Shown here: positions 35,068-44,985 of the stretch, piece by piece
Layout: each line of letters begins with the position of its first letter
Position numbering within the stretch: the first letter of the stretch is position 1
Assembly: GCA_012841535.1 (NCBI GenBank)
Contig: DUUN01000014.1
Location: forward strand, 1 to 45,419
Source: Gallicola sp.
Lineage (GTDB): Bacteria; Bacillota; Clostridia; Tissierellales; Peptoniphilaceae
Length of the DNA stretch: 45,419 nt
Direction of reading: 5' to 3'
Program-made: the position numbers and the translations under genes
Notes under the pieces: model-generated
What the model was told of the DNA's origin: nothing
The model's database searches: none
Seen by the model: the letters and a program-made list of their open reading frames with translations, nothing else

Positions 35068-35775
35068 TTATAAGGGTTTAGATTTTGGTTTTCCACCAGC
35101 TCTAGGATATTTTTTATTTGTATTTTTTATCTTCTTAATTACTATTAATGTTCTTTCAGAGTCCTCGTAGTCTAAATTATAATCAATAATTTTTTCCAAC
35201 TTTCCACCAAGGGTTTCTATAGCATTTTTTGCTTCTTCATATTCTTCATGACCTGATGGCCCCTTCATAGATATAAAATATCCACCGACTTTTACAAAAG
35301 GTAGGGCATATTCTACTAGGGTATTAAGCCTGGAAACAGCTCTTGAAATAGCATAGTCATATTTTTCCCTATATTTTCCATTTCTTCCCATTTCTTCTGC
35401 TCTACCATGAATTGCTTCTATTTTTTGAAGCTCTAATTCTCCTATAACCCTATCTAAAAATTTAATTCTCTTATTTAAGGAATCCATTAAAACAATATTA
35501 AGGTCCTTACGGATAAATTTAATTGGTAGGCCCGGTAGTCCTGCTCCAGTTCCTATATCTATTAAGGAAGAATTTTCTTTTATATCAATATACTTTAAAG
35601 GAAGAATAGAATCTAAAAAATGTTTGTAATTAACTTCTCTTTCCTCTGTTATAGAGGTTAGGTTTAAAACCTTGTTAGTTTCAACTAGTAACTCTCTATA
35701 TTTTTCGAAATTATCCAATTGTTTTTCTTCTAGGTTAAATTCATTTTTTACTAATAATTCTTCTAATTTACTCAT
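35068..35775 (-). CDS. rsmG: 16S rRNA (guanine527-N7)-methyltransferase RsmG
   Basis: This 235-residue Rossmann-fold methyltransferase modifies G527 of 16S rRNA. It shows [21 protein letters not shown], the AdoMet-binding [18 protein letters not shown], and [14 protein letters not shown] as the next motif. The basic C-terminal tail ([15 protein letters not shown]) is standard. Its start overlaps the 3' end of mnmG by 8 bases, and a terminator follows. Loss-of-function of this gene is known elsewhere to give low-level streptomycin resistance; nothing suggests damage here. Confidence 0.96.
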   Translation of the reverse strand: MSKLEELLVKNEFNLEEKQLDNFEKYRELLVETNKVLNLTSITEEREVNYKHFLDSILPLKYIDIKENSSLIDIGTGAGLPGLPIKFIRKDLNIVLMDSLNKRIKFLDRVIGELELQKIEAIHGRAEEMGRNGKYREKYDYAISRAVSRLNTLVEYALPFVKVGGYFISMKGPSGHEEYEEAKNAIETLGGKLEKIIDYNLDYEDSERTLIVIKKIKNTNKKYPRAGGKPKSKPL

Positions 35776-37666
35776 TGTTCTTCCTTTTTCTTGTTTCTAA
35801 ATATATTAATATAACATTTATATCTGCCGGACTAACACCACTAATTCTACTGGCTTGACCTAATGAATCTGGCTTAATTTGATTTAGTTTTTGTATAGCC
35901 TCGTTAGAAAGTCCCTTAACTTGTGAATAATCTTCTATAAAGTCTATTTTCTTTCTTTCTAATTTTTTAAACTGTTCTATTTGATGTTTTTGTTTAGCAA
36001 TATAGCCCTCATATTTAATATGGGTTTCTACTTGCATTCTAACTTCCCTTAAAAGTTCTGGTCTGTTTTCATCAAAAACAATTAGGGCTTCATAGGTTAA
36101 TTCCGGTCTTTTTATTAAATCATAAAGTGTATGGGAGGACTTCATTGGTCCGGAACCAAGTTCTACTAATTTTTTATTATTTTCTTCTGTAGGATTTACC
36201 TGTATTTTCTTTAACCTATCTAACTCCCCATAGATACTTTCTTTTTTCCTTCTTGTTTTTTCCATTCTTTCTTCTGTTACAAGACCTATTTCATAGCCTT
36301 TTTCAGTAAGTCTTAAATCGGCATTGTCCTGTCTTAAGGTAAGTCTGTATTCAGCACGGGAGGTCATCATCCTATAAGGCTCATTAGTTCCTTTGGTTAC
36401 TAAATCATCAATTAAAACACCAATGTAGGCATCGGACCTATCTAGTATAAAAGGCTCTCTTCCCTTTATTTTCATTGTAGCATTAATTCCCGCTACTAAA
36501 CCTTGGCCAGCCGCTTCTTCATAACCGGAGGAACCATTTATTTGACCGGCAAAATAAAGCCCATTTATTTCATTATGCTCCAAGGTTCTTTTTAATATTG
36601 TCGGATCTATACAATCATATTCTATTCCATAGGCTGAACGCATAAACTTAACATTTTCAAAACCTATTATAGTCTTATACATTTGCTTTTGTATTTCTTC
36701 AGGTAGGGTGGAACTTACTCCTTGAATATACATTTCCTTAGTATTTATTCCCTCTGGCTCTACAAATACCTGATGCTCATCTCTTTCATTAAATCTTACA
36801 ACCTTATCTTCTATAGATGGGCAATATCTTGGTCCTACCCCTTTAACAATTCCAGCATACATTGGACTTCTTTCTAAATTAGCCTCTATTATCTTCTTAG
36901 TTTCTAAAGTCGTATAGGTTAAATAACAAAGCTCTTGTTTAATATCAAATTTTTTACCAAAGTTCATAAATGAGAAAGGTACTATTTCATCATCACCTTT
37001 TTGTTCTTCCATTACGGTATAGTCTAAACTATCCCTATGAACTCTTGCTGGCGTACCTGTTTTAAATCTTCTTAATTCTATTCCTAAATCCTCTAAGGAT
37101 TGGGATAGATGGGTTGCCGCCTTTAAACCATGGGGACCGGACTCGTATTGTAATTCTCCCATAAGAATTAGTCCCTTTAAATAGGTTCCCGTTGCTACAA
37201 TAACTGCCTTAGTCTCATAAATAGCACCGGACATAGTCTCTATACTTGTAACCTGCTTGTTTTCTACATTTATTTTTGTAACTTCAGCTTCAACTAAATC
37301 TAAATTCTCTTGATTTTCAATAACCTTTTTCATTTCCATATGGTACTTAGGCTTGTCTGCCTGTACCCTTAAAGAATGAACTGCCGGACCTTTTGATGTA
37401 TTTAACATTCTAGACTGAATAAAGGATTTGTCTATAATTAAGGCCATTTCACCACCTAGAGCATCAACTTCCCTTACTAAGTGACCTTTTCCTGTTCCCC
37501 CTATATTAGGGTTACATGGCAAGTCTGCAATAGAGTCTAGGCTCATAGTTAATATTACGGTTTTTAATCCCATTCTACTTGTTGCTAAAGCTGCTTCACA
37601 ACCTGCATGTCCGGCACCTATGACAACTACATCAACAGCTTCTTCCTTATATTTAATAACTTCCAT
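35768..37666 (-). CDS. mnmG: tRNA uridine-5-carboxymethylaminomethyl(34) synthesis enzyme MnmG
   Basis: MnmG (GidA) forms a complex with MnmE that adds the carboxymethylaminomethyl group to U34 of certain tRNAs. The 632-residue protein has the FAD motif [15 protein letters not shown], then [36 protein letters not shown], the [14 protein letters not shown] motif and [19 protein letters not shown]. The frame extends 8 residues upstream, but AAGGAG sits 4 bases before the ATG at 37666, so that start is used. It lies 8 bases after mnmE and overlaps rsmG. Confidence 0.97.
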   Translation of the reverse strand: MEVIKYKEEAVDVVVIGAGHAGCEAALATSRMGLKTVILTMSLDSIADLPCNPNIGGTGKGHLVREVDALGGEMALIIDKSFIQSRMLNTSKGPAVHSLRVQADKPKYHMEMKKVIENQENLDLVEAEVTKINVENKQVTSIETMSGAIYETKAVIVATGTYLKGLILMGELQYESGPHGLKAATHLSQSLEDLGIELRRFKTGTPARVHRDSLDYTVMEEQKGDDEIVPFSFMNFGKKFDIKQELCYLTYTTLETKKIIEANLERSPMYAGIVKGVGPRYCPSIEDKVVRFNERDEHQVFVEPEGINTKEMYIQGVSSTLPEEIQKQMYKTIIGFENVKFMRSAYGIEYDCIDPTILKRTLEHNEINGLYFAGQINGSSGYEEAAGQGLVAGINATMKIKGREPFILDRSDAYIGVLIDDLVTKGTNEPYRMMTSRAEYRLTLRQDNADLRLTEKGYEIGLVTEERMEKTRRKKESIYGELDRLKKIQVNPTEENNKKLVELGSGPMKSSHTLYDLIKRPELTYEALIVFDENRPELLREVRMQVETHIKYEGYIAKQKHQIEQFKKLERKKIDFIEDYSQVKGLSNEAIQKLNQIKPDSLGQASRISGVSPADINVILIYLETRKRKNNE

Positions 37667-37674
37667 ATTTCTCC

Positions 37675-39045
37675 TTATTTTCCAATACAAAAATCTTTAA
37701 ATATTTTATCAAGTACATCATCCTCTATAGTTTCTCCTGTTATTTCTCCTAATATTTCCCAAGAATCCCTTAAGTCCACTTCTACACAGTCAATAGGAAC
37801 ATCTAATTTCATATCATTTAAAGATGATTCCAAATGATTAATTGCCCTTCCTAAAATATCTTGGTGTCTAATATTAGTTACTAGAGTTTCATTACTTGAT
37901 ATTATTTCTCCTTGTAAAAACATTTTTGAAATTGTTTCTTCTAATTTGTCTATACCCTTGTTATTTTTAATGGAAATTCTAATAACAGGTATATTTTCAT
38001 CTATATTTAAACTGTCAATATCCAGTTTACTTTCTAAATCATCTTTATTTAAAAGGACTATTGCCTTTCTTCCCTTTAATAAATCCAGTACAATTTTATC
38101 CTCTTCATCTAATTTTTTAGATAAGTCGAAAATTGCAATAATTAAGTCTGCACTTTGTGCAAAGTCTAAAGATCTGTCTACTCCAATTTTTTCAACAATA
38201 TCGTCTGTATCCCTAATTCCAGCAGTATCGCTTATTTTTAAAGCAACACCGTCTATGTCTATATACTCTTCAATAATATCCCTTGTAGTGCCGGGTATAT
38301 CTGTTACAATTGCCTTGTTTACCTTGGCCAAATTATTTAAAAGAGAAGATTTTCCAACATTTGGTTTACCAATAATAGTTGTATTAATACCATCTCTTAT
38401 GATTTTACCTCTATTAGAGGAATTATATAGTTTTTTAAGACCTTCTAATATTTCCTCCCCTTCCTTAATTATTACAGAATTGTCCAATTCCTCTTGACCG
38501 TCTTCTGTAAAATTAATGGAGTATTCAACATGGGCAAGTAAATTTAAAAGTCCATCCCTATATTTTTTAATATCCTTCTTTAAAGAACCTTCCAGTTGAT
38601 TAATAGAAGCCTCATAAGCCTTGTCGGTTTTAGCTTTAATCATATCAATAACAGCTTCCGCCTGACTTAAATCCAGTCTTCCATTTAGAAAGGCACGTTT
38701 TGTAAATTCTCCCTTTTCAGCAATTTTCGCCCCATTTTTCAAGGTTAAATCCAAAACCTTTTTAACGGAAATAATACCACCATGGGTGTATATTTCTACA
38801 ATATCCTCTCTAGTATAGGTGTTTGGTCCCTTCATAAAGGCAATTAACACTTCATCTATTAACTTATCGTCATCATAAATATGGCCGTATCTTAAAGTTC
38901 TATTTTCTAAATCTTTATCATCTATTTTTTTAATTGGTTTAAAAATTTTTTTACCTATTTCAAAACTCGTTAAACCACTCATTCTTACAATTCCTATTCC
39001 TGCTTCTCCAGTAGCAGTCGATATTGCAGCTATGGTATGTTCCAT
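37675..39045 (-). CDS. mnmE: tRNA modification GTPase MnmE
   Basis: This 456-residue protein has an N-terminal folate-binding domain ([24 protein letters not shown]), a helical domain and a G domain with G1 [10 protein letters not shown]2 DIPGTTRD, G3 [10 protein letters not shown] and G4 NKDDL. It ends FCIGK, the invariant C-terminal cysteine motif. With MnmG it modifies U34 of tRNA. A terminator lies between jag and this gene, and an extended -10 element (TGTTATAAT, complement around 39071-39079) with AGGAGGG before the ATG indicates its own promoter. Confidence 0.97.
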   Translation of the reverse strand: MEHTIAAISTATGEAGIGIVRMSGLTSFEIGKKIFKPIKKIDDKDLENRTLRYGHIYDDDKLIDEVLIAFMKGPNTYTREDIVEIYTHGGIISVKKVLDLTLKNGAKIAEKGEFTKRAFLNGRLDLSQAEAVIDMIKAKTDKAYEASINQLEGSLKKDIKKYRDGLLNLLAHVEYSINFTEDGQEELDNSVIIKEGEEILEGLKKLYNSSNRGKIIRDGINTTIIGKPNVGKSSLLNNLAKVNKAIVTDIPGTTRDIIEEYIDIDGVALKISDTAGIRDTDDIVEKIGVDRSLDFAQSADLIIAIFDLSKKLDEEDKIVLDLLKGRKAIVLLNKDDLESKLDIDSLNIDENIPVIRISIKNNKGIDKLEETISKMFLQGEIISSNETLVTNIRHQDILGRAINHLESSLNDMKLDVPIDCVEVDLRDSWEILGEITGETIEDDVLDKIFKDFCIGK

Positions 39046-39125
39046 AATAACCCTCCTAATATTCTTTTTAATTATAACATACCTTAATGCTAATATATTT
39101 AAGCATTTATACTACATTCTAAAAG

Positions 39126-39155
39126 AAATAAAGCCTGCAAATGCAGACTTTATTT
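39126..39155 (-). terminator. Terminator between jag and mnmE
   Basis: A 14-base stem with one mismatch (39126-39139 and 39142-39155) overlaps the jag stop codon; on the minus strand it is followed by CTTTTAG. It probably ends or attenuates the rpmH-to-jag transcript. Confidence 0.7.
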
Positions 39156-39983
39156 TTTCTTTCTCTTAATTTTTATTATTACTCTTCTATAAGGCTCATC
39201 ACCTTCACTAACAGTATATACCCCAGAAACATTTTGTAAAGCAGAATGTATTATTCTTCTTTCATATGGATTCATTGGCTCCAATTTCATATTTCTATTG
39301 TACTTTTTAGCCTTATTAGCCATTTTTACTGCTAATGATTCTAAAGATTTAACTCTTTTTTCTCTGTAGTTATTAGAATCTACAGATATTCTCATATATT
39401 CTTTGGAATTTCTATTAGCTACTAGATTAACTAAATACTGAATAGCATCTAGCGTTTCTCCTCTTTTACCAATAACAATTCCAATATCTCCTTCATTTTC
39501 AGGAATAATATTAAATCTTGTAAAGTTTTCATCGTTAAATGTTTCAATATTGGCCTTAATACCCATTTTTGAAACTATATCCCTTAAAAATTCCTTAGTT
39601 TTAACCTTGATTTCCTCTTTAGTTAAACTATCTATTTCTATATCCTCTTGGATAGAATCCTCTACTTTAGTTTCTTTTTTTGAAGTTTTTTCTACGATAA
39701 TTTCCTCTTCTACTATACTACTAGTTTCTTCTACTATAACTTCTTCTTTTTCTTCTTCCTTAGTAGAAAAATTATTGGAAACAACTTCATTAAGTAACTC
39801 TTCAATATTTTCTTCACAGGATACCTTTACTACGGCATCTTTAGAACCTATTAAACCAAAAAAACCGCTTTTTGGCTCCTCTAAAATTTCAACAATTGCT
39901 TCTTCCTTTGTACAGTTAAGTTCCTTTATAGCTAAATTAACTGCTTCTTCAACTGTCTTTGCAACTTTTACCGTTGATTTCAT
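39150..39983 (-). CDS. jag: RNA-binding protein Jag/KhpB (EloR)
   Basis: The 277-residue protein has the three-part Jag architecture: an N-terminal Jag_N domain (KVAKTVEEAVNLAIKELN...KSGFFGLIG), a long acidic Glu/Ser/Thr-rich linker (about 75-125), then a KH-II domain (DIGIVIGKRGETLDAIQYLVNLV) and an R3H domain (REKRVKSLESLAVKMANKAKK...MNPYERRIIHSALQ). In related bacteria it pairs with KhpA and links RNA binding to cell elongation. It starts one base after the yidC stop codon, the usual arrangement. Confidence 0.96.
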   Translation of the reverse strand: MKSTVKVAKTVEEAVNLAIKELNCTKEEAIVEILEEPKSGFFGLIGSKDAVVKVSCEENIEELLNEVVSNNFSTKEEEKEEVIVEETSSIVEEEIIVEKTSKKETKVEDSIQEDIEIDSLTKEEIKVKTKEFLRDIVSKMGIKANIETFNDENFTRFNIIPENEGDIGIVIGKRGETLDAIQYLVNLVANRNSKEYMRISVDSNNYREKRVKSLESLAVKMANKAKKYNRNMKLEPMNPYERRIIHSALQNVSGVYTVSEGDEPYRRVIIKIKRKKK

Positions 39984-40784
39984 TTAGGCTCCCTTCTTTT
40001 TATTAGCTTTTTTCTTTGAAGCCTGTCCCTCTGAAATTTTTTCTTTACTTGAAGATTTTTTCTTCTTTGGAACCTCTTCAACAACTTCTTCCTCTTTATT
40101 TACTAGTTTAAGAACTAATCTAATGGCAATTTCAATAACATTACCTGCTGTCCAATATAGTGCCAAACCTGCTTGATAACTTCTTGCAAAGAAGAAAAAC
40201 ATTATTGGCATACCATACTTCATCATAAAGTTCATTGACTGCATTGGATCCTGTTGGCCATCTTCACTTTTCTTAGTACTTGGTGTAAGTAAAATACTGT
40301 AAAGCATTTGAGAACCGGCCATTAATAATGGTAAAATTATAGTTGGATCTGCAGCTGTTAAATCCGGAATCCAGAAAAAATTTGTTGCAATTGTTTCTGA
40401 AAGTCCTGTGTATTTCATTGGTTCTCTCATTACAGGGAACAAAGCCCAGATAATAATAAGCTGAACTATCATAGGTAAACATGAAGCAAAGGGACTAAAA
40501 CCCATTTCCTTTTGTAGTTCCATTACCTTTTGTTGGTAAAGCTGTGGGTCATGTTTATATTTCTTTTCTAGCTTCTTCATTGCCGGCTGCAATTCAGCAT
40601 TGATTTTGGTCATTTTAGCATTTGACAATGTTACCGGCAACATTGCCAATTTGTAAATAAGCGTCAATATTAATAAGGATATTGCAAAATAAGATATTGA
40701 CTTTGGTTCTACTCCTATATTGGAAACTGTATGATATATAAATTCTAATATCTTTCCAATTATAGAGCTTAAAAATTTCGTCAT
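39984..40784 (-). CDS. yidC: Membrane protein insertase YidC
   Basis: This 266-residue protein inserts proteins in the membrane, alone or with SecYEG. It has the five-helix YidC/Oxa1 core: LILTLIYKLAMLPVTLSNAKMTKINAELQPAMKKLEKKYK with the cytosolic hairpin, FSPFASCLPMIVQLIIIWALFPVM, and FFARSYQAGLALYWTAGNVIEI. There is no lipobox, unlike SpoIIIJ/YqjG of Bacillus. The C-terminal tail is rich in lysine (KKKKSSSKEK...KKKANKKKGA), which can bind ribosomes. It lies 16 bases after yidD and directly before jag. Confidence 0.96.
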   Translation of the reverse strand: MTKFLSSIIGKILEFIYHTVSNIGVEPKSISYFAISLLILTLIYKLAMLPVTLSNAKMTKINAELQPAMKKLEKKYKHDPQLYQQKVMELQKEMGFSPFASCLPMIVQLIIIWALFPVMREPMKYTGLSETIATNFFWIPDLTAADPTIILPLLMAGSQMLYSILLTPSTKKSEDGQQDPMQSMNFMMKYGMPIMFFFFARSYQAGLALYWTAGNVIEIAIRLVLKLVNKEEEVVEEVPKKKKSSSKEKISEGQASKKKANKKKGA

Positions 40785-40800
40785 CTTTACTCCTAAATTA

Positions 40801-41013
40801 TTATTTTAATGGATCGTAGCCGCCTTTACTAAAGGGATTACATCTTAAAATTCTCCAAACTGCTAAGAATGTTCCCTTTATTATTCCATATTTCTCATAA
40901 GCCTGTAATGCATATTGGGAACAAGTAGGATAGTATTTACAACAACCTGAACCCCAATATGGTGAAATATTCTTTTGATAAAATCTAATTAATAAAATTG
41001 GTATTTTTTTCAT
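40801..41013 (-). CDS. yidD: Membrane protein insertion efficiency factor YidD
   Basis: This 70-residue protein matches Yid[37 protein letters not shown] then [16 protein letters not shown]. It is thought to assist YidC at the membrane. The frame opens 7 residues upstream, but the ATG at 41013 with AGGTGA before it yields the family start and avoids overlap with rnpA. Confidence 0.95.
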   Translation of the reverse strand: MKKIPILLIRFYQKNISPYWGSGCCKYYPTCSQYALQAYEKYGIIKGTFLAVWRILRCNPFSKGGYDPLK

Positions 41014-41017
41014 TTCA

Positions 41018-41350
41018 TCACCTTTTAAAAACAATTTTAAGTAAATGTTTTACAGACTTTTCTAATTCATCATAAGATAATTTTTTAGTGTTTTGTCTTG
41101 GAATTACTACTATATCGTAGCCATTCTCAATTAAATCAAAATTATGTCTAAATATTTCCTTTAGTCTTCTTTTTAATTTGTTTCTTTCTACGGCATTTCC
41201 ATATTTTTTTGTAATAGAGAAACCAACACGAGATCCTTGTTTTTTATTTTTTTTTACAACGAAGGTAAAGTTCTTATTAAAATATCCTTTACCATGTCTG
41301 TATATAATTCTAAAATCCCTATTACTTCTTAATCTTTTATTTTTTTCCAT
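41018..41350 (-). CDS. rnpA: Ribonuclease P protein component
   Basis: The 110-residue basic protein is the protein subunit of RNase P, which matures tRNA 5' ends with the RNA subunit. It starts [23 protein letters not shown] and has the RNR-type motif in [16 protein letters not shown]. It follows rpmH with a hairpin in between and precedes yidD by 4 bases. Confidence 0.96.
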   Translation of the reverse strand: MEKNKRLRSNRDFRIIYRHGKGYFNKNFTFVVKKNKKQGSRVGFSITKKYGNAVERNKLKRRLKEIFRHNFDLIENGYDIVVIPRQNTKKLSYDELEKSVKHLLKIVFKR

Positions 41351-41366
41351 AAATGTAAAATTTAAA

Positions 41367-41385
41367 AGGCCATTTTTAATGGCCT
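41367..41385 (-). terminator. Hairpin between rpmH and rnpA
   Basis: AGGCCATT (41367-41374) and AATGGCCT (41378-41385) form a perfect 8-base hairpin overlapping the rpmH stop codon. On the minus strand TTTTAAATTTT follows. It may partially terminate or be a processing site that lowers rnpA expression relative to rpmH. Confidence 0.6.
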
Positions 41386-41518
41386 ATGCTGAAATTACTT
41401 TTCTACCTCTTTTTCTTCTTCTCTTTAATACAGCTCTACCTGCTTTTGTTGACATTCTTTTTCTAAAACCGTGATCTTTACTTCTTCTTCTTCTATTTGG
41501 TTGATAAGTTCTTTTCAT
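41384..41518 (-). CDS. rpmH: 50S ribosomal protein L34
   Basis: This 44-residue highly basic protein starts [21 protein letters not shown] and continues through [18 protein letters not shown] to end VISA, the full L34 sequence. It is the first gene of the leftward cluster. An excellent AAGGAGGTG site lies upstream, and a near-perfect promoter precedes that. The gene is too short to be picked up by simple length cut-offs. Confidence 0.97.
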   Translation of the reverse strand: MKRTYQPNRRRRSKDHGFRKRMSTKAGRAVLKRRRKRGRKVISA

Positions 41519-41571
41519 TTCTTAATAGCACCTCCTTGAGACATTATTTAAAATACAAAACACTAGTTTAA

Positions 41572-41600
41572 ATTATATAAATGGAAGAGCTAACTGTCAA
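41572..41600 (-). promoter_or_regulatory. Consensus promoter of rpmH
   Basis: On the minus strand a perfect -35 TTGACA-type element (complement at 41595-41600) is 17 bases from a perfect TATAAT (complement 41572-41577). It drives the rpmH-rnpA-yidD-yidC-jag cluster. Confidence 0.85.
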
Positions 41601-41742
41601 GAAATATTGTAATTTTAATATTATTTAAGAAAATTATAATAGATTTATCCTATATTTACTTTTTTTCATAATTCCATCGTATTTTTTATTAATTCAACTT
41701 GCTATAAAGCTTGAAAAATAAACATTTTTACCGGTTTTTAAT

Positions 41743-41771
41743 TTGTATAAATCATCAATATTTGTTATAAT
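41743..41771 (+). promoter_or_regulatory. Promoter of dnaA
   Basis: TTGTAT (41743-41748) and TATAAT (41766-41771) are 17 bases apart. It lies before the upstream DnaA boxes, so DnaA can autoregulate. Confidence 0.7.
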
Positions 41772-41811
41772 ATCTATATTAAGAATTTTCAAACACAAAA
41801 TATAAACATAT

Positions 41812-42019
41812 CGTTCCACATTTTGTGGATAAATTGTGGATAAGTATACTATTTAGAGAATAGTCATTATAAAAATGCTTCAATTCTCTATTTTTTTAAG
41901 CAAAAATCATAAACTTTACTTAAATTGTGGATAAGTGTAGTGTTTTGTGGATAATTTTATTTATTATGTAATTTACAGCTTGTAGAGAGTTAACAAATTG
42001 TGGATTACTTTGTTGATAA
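41812..42019 (+). other. Upstream DnaA box cluster of oriC
   Basis: Four perfect boxes TGTGGATAA lie at 41824-41832, 41835-41843, 41926-41934 and 41946-41954, with near matches TGTGGATTA at 41999-42007 and TGTTGATAA at 42011-42019, and a weak reverse site at 41812-41820. All the perfect ones point the same way. The first two are 11 bases apart. In Bacillus the corresponding region (incC) supports origin activity and dnaA autoregulation. The gap 41519-42035 holds no gene other than these elements. Confidence 0.88.
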
Positions 42020-42035
42020 CTTGGAGGTTATTTTT

Positions 42036-43430
42036 ATGGACCTAAATTTAATTTGGACTGAATTTTTAGCAGGTCTAGAGGTAAATATGTCCGATGTTGC
42101 ATTTAACACTTGGATAGAACCTTTAGAGCCTATAAAATTAATTTCTTCTGAACTAATTATTTCAGCGCCAAATGGCTTTACTAAAAAAATGATTGAATCT
42201 AAATACTTAGACGATATGATAGGTATTCTAAGTATTATATTAAAGAAGGATGCATCTATAAAAATTATATTGCCAACAGATAATACTTACAAACAGTATC
42301 AGGTAAAAACAAAACCTGGAGGGCAACAGTATTTTACCGATGTAAATGAAAATAATGGTAGCAAAAAACCTATTGATGTAGAAAAAATAAAAATGGAACA
42401 GATGTTAAATCCAAAATACACCTTTGACACATTTGTTAAGGGTAAGTCCAATGAATTTGCATTATCCGCTGCCTTAGCTGTAGCTAAAAATCCTGCCAGT
42501 GCCTATAATCCTCTTTTTATATATGGAGGACCAGGACTAGGAAAAACCCATTTAATGCAGGCTTGTGCCCATGAAATTATAGACCATAATCCTGAAGCTA
42601 AGGTTGTATATATAAGTAGCGAAAAATTTGTTAATGAATTAATCTCATCTATAGGTGATAGAAGTAATAAGAAAAACTCAGCCTTTAGAAACAAATACCG
42701 AAATATTGATGTACTACTTATAGACGATATACAGTTTATTGCTGGAAAAGCCGGTACTCAAGAGGAATTTTTCCATACCTTTAACGATTTATATGCTCAA
42801 AATAAACAGATTATAATATCTTCCGATAAACCACCAAAGGAAATTAAGTATTTAGAAGAAAGACTTATTTCTAGATTTGAATGGGGCTTAATGGCAGATA
42901 TTCAATTACCTGATTACGAAACTAGAGTAGCTATTTTACAAGCCAAGCTAAATATGGAAAATGCCAATATTTCAAGGGATATTCTAGAATACATAGCTAT
43001 GAATGTAAAATCCAATATTAGGGAGCTGGAAGGTGCTTTAATGACTGTTATAGCTCATTCTAAGCTACTTAATGAACCTAATATAGATTTGGAAAGAGCA
43101 AAAATAGCTCTTAGAAAAGTAATTGCTGAAAATGAAAAAAGACCAATTACTCTCGATTTAATACAGGAAATTGTAGCAGATCAATACCATATAACGGTTT
43201 CTGATTTATCATCTAAAAACAGATCTAAACAAATTGCCTATCCTAGGCAAATTGCAATGTATTTATGTAGAAATCTTACGGATTCTTCTTTAATAGCTAT
43301 TGCTAATTCCTTTAAACGTGATCATACAACTATTATGCACGGTGTTGAAAAAATTTCTAAGGATATTTCCAAAGATGAAAAGTTTAAAGAGGAAATTAAT
43401 GATCTTATAGATTTAATTAAAAATGAATAA
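42036..43430 (+). CDS. dnaA: Chromosomal replication initiator protein DnaA
   Basis: DnaA (464 residues) binds oriC and unwinds DNA. It has domain I (LIWTEFLAGLEVNMSDVAFNTWIEPLEPIKL), a short linker, and the AAA+ domain with Walker A GGPGLGKTHL (residues ~164-173), Walker B VLLIDDIQF and arginine-rich LEERLISRFEWGL. The DnaA box-binding domain IV ends with HTTIMHGVEKI. The reading frame extends to 42000, but GGAGGT 8 bases before the ATG at 42036 sets the start. It is flanked on both sides by DnaA boxes. Confidence 0.98.
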   Translation: MDLNLIWTEFLAGLEVNMSDVAFNTWIEPLEPIKLISSELIISAPNGFTKKMIESKYLDDMIGILSIILKKDASIKIILPTDNTYKQYQVKTKPGGQQYFTDVNENNGSKKPIDVEKIKMEQMLNPKYTFDTFVKGKSNEFALSAALAVAKNPASAYNPLFIYGGPGLGKTHLMQACAHEIIDHNPEAKVVYISSEKFVNELISSIGDRSNKKNSAFRNKYRNIDVLLIDDIQFIAGKAGTQEEFFHTFNDLYAQNKQIIISSDKPPKEIKYLEERLISRFEWGLMADIQLPDYETRVAILQAKLNMENANISRDILEYIAMNVKSNIRELEGALMTVIAHSKLLNEPNIDLERAKIALRKVIAENEKRPITLDLIQEIVADQYHITVSDLSSKNRSKQIAYPRQIAMYLCRNLTDSSLIAIANSFKRDHTTIMHGVEKISKDISKDEKFKEEINDLIDLIKNE

Positions 43431-43660
43431 TCCACATTTTATTGTTAACAACCTTGTGGATAAGTTGTGGATAAGTAAAATTTATTAAAAAATTTATTTT
43501 TTTTGTTGATAGTGTTGATAACTCAATATTTTCTGTCCTATTATCCACAGATTTATCGGACTGAATTTTATCGTATTCTAGCTGTTTATTAGACTTATCC
43601 ACATTATGAACATATACTACTAATACTACTACTATATTTTATTATAGTTTTTAATACACG
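43428..43660 (+). other. oriC: downstream DnaA boxes, DnaA-trio and AT-rich unwinding region
   Basis: The dnaA-dnaN gap has perfect DnaA boxes at 43455-43463 and 43466-43474 (TGTGGATAA), 43541-43549 and 43595-43603 (TTATCCACA), and a one-mismatch box at 43428-43436. After the last box come 13 bases and then the repeat CTA-CTA-ATA-CTA-CTA-CTA (43617-43634), which reads on the other strand as the 3'-GAT repeats known as DnaA-trios. The AT-rich stretch TATATTTTATTATAG follows. This is the layout of the Bacillus unwinding site. Confidence 0.87.
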
Positions 43661-43669
43661 GAGGAGACT

Positions 43670-44770
43670 ATGAAATTTGAAATAAATCAAAAAGATTTAT
43701 TAAAACATATTAATATTGCTCAAAAAGCTATTTCTTCTAGAACTACTATTCAAATACTTGAAGGAATATTATTTGAAGCAAAAGATAATTATTTAATATT
43801 AACATCAACAGATTTAGAATTAAGTATAGAAACTAAAATTGAATGTTTAGTGGAAAAAGAAGGAAAAATAGTTATAAATTCTTCTATGATAGGTAATATA
43901 GTTAGAAAATTACCAGATGCACCAATTAAATTTAATGTTGTTGGAGATAATATACAAATAGTATGTATGAATTCAGAATTTAATTTAATAGGTCAAGATT
44001 ATTCTGATTATCCTCCTTTACCACAAAAGAACAATGATATTTCCATTAATATGGATACTAGTATTGTAAAAAATGCTATAAAAGAAACTGTTTTTGCTGC
44101 TTCTTTAGATGAAACTAGACCTGCTTTAACAGGTGTACTAGTAGAACTTTCTAAAGATGAAGTTAATTTTGTAGCCTTAGATGGTTTTAGAATAGCCTTA
44201 AGTAGATTTAAAATGAAAAACGATGAAGATGTTAAGGAAATAATTCCTTCAAGGGCTTTAGTTGAATTGCAAAAAATACTTGAAGAGGATGAAGTAATAA
44301 ATATTAACTTTATTCAAAATAATGTAATATTCGATTTAGGCAATACTTTAGTATACTCAAGACTATTAGATGGAAAATTTATAAATTATAAGGATATTAT
44401 TTCAGATGATTATAATTGTAGAGTAGAAATAAATAAAAGAGATTTTCAGGATTCATTAGAAAGAGCCTCTCTACTAGCTAGGGAAGAAAAGGCTAATTTA
44501 GTAAAAATTAGTATAAATGACAGTAATCTTAACATTAGTTCCAATTCAGAATATGGAAATGTCAATGAAAATATAGTATGCCTAAAAGAAGGCGAAGATA
44601 TAGACATAGCCTTTAATGCAAAATATTTACTAGATGGTCTTAAGGTTATAGAAAGTGAAAATTGTGAATTATTATTAACAGGTTCTTTAAATCCATGTAT
44701 AATACATCCTATTGATGAAGAAAAAGATTATACTTATTTAGTTTTACCTGTAAGATTAGGAAGAGATTAA
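43670..44770 (+). CDS. dnaN: DNA polymerase III beta sliding clamp
   Basis: The 366-residue protein forms the ring-shaped processivity clamp as a dimer. It has three repeated clamp domains; recognisable segments include [21 protein letters not shown] at the start, [39 protein letters not shown] at the second domain, and the C-terminal clamp motif [13 protein letters not shown] ([10 protein letters not shown]). GGAGGAG precedes the ATG. It overlaps the next gene by one base (TAATG). Confidence 0.97.
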   Translation: MKFEINQKDLLKHINIAQKAISSRTTIQILEGILFEAKDNYLILTSTDLELSIETKIECLVEKEGKIVINSSMIGNIVRKLPDAPIKFNVVGDNIQIVCMNSEFNLIGQDYSDYPPLPQKNNDISINMDTSIVKNAIKETVFAASLDETRPALTGVLVELSKDEVNFVALDGFRIALSRFKMKNDEDVKEIIPSRALVELQKILEEDEVININFIQNNVIFDLGNTLVYSRLLDGKFINYKDIISDDYNCRVEINKRDFQDSLERASLLAREEKANLVKISINDSNLNISSNSEYGNVNENIVCLKEGEDIDIAFNAKYLLDGLKVIESENCELLLTGSLNPCIIHPIDEEKDYTYLVLPVRLGRD

Positions 44771-44976
44771 TGAAAAAAATAGAAATAACTACTGAATTTA
44801 TAAAATTAGAACAATTATTGAAATTAGCAAATCTTGTTTCTTCAGGTGGATTAGCAAAGGAGTTAATTCAAAATGAAGAGGTTAAAGTAAATGGAGAAAT
44901 AGAAACAAGAAGGGGAAAAAAACTTAGAAAAGGAGACATTGTAGAGTACAATGGTGAACAATTCCTTATTGATTAG
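44770..44976 (+). CDS. S4 domain RNA-binding protein YaaA-type
   Basis: This 68-residue protein is a lone S4 RNA-binding domain: [25 protein letters not shown] then [23 protein letters not shown], fitting the YaaA (RlbA) family between dnaN and recF. It overlaps dnaN's stop codon and precedes recF by 9 bases, so it belongs to the same transcript. It likely acts in ribosome maturation; the role is not proven. Confidence 0.93.
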   Translation: MKKIEITTEFIKLEQLLKLANLVSSGGLAKELIQNEEVKVNGEIETRRGKKLRKGDIVEYNGEQFLID

Positions 44977-44985
44977 GAGATTAAA

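Noticed and set aside
37946..38497. A 183-residue frame opposite mnmE
   Set aside because: It lies wholly opposite a conserved GTPase gene; its composition reflects the AT-rich codons of mnmE.
39550..39987. A 145-residue Ser/Thr-rich reading frame opposite jag
   Set aside because: It is the antisense shadow of the acidic linker of jag, has no ribosome binding site and overlaps a well-supported gene entirely.
42000..42035. Earlier GTG start for dnaA
   Set aside because: It lies within a DnaA box and lacks a ribosome binding site, while the ATG at 42036 has GGAGGT and fits the family start.
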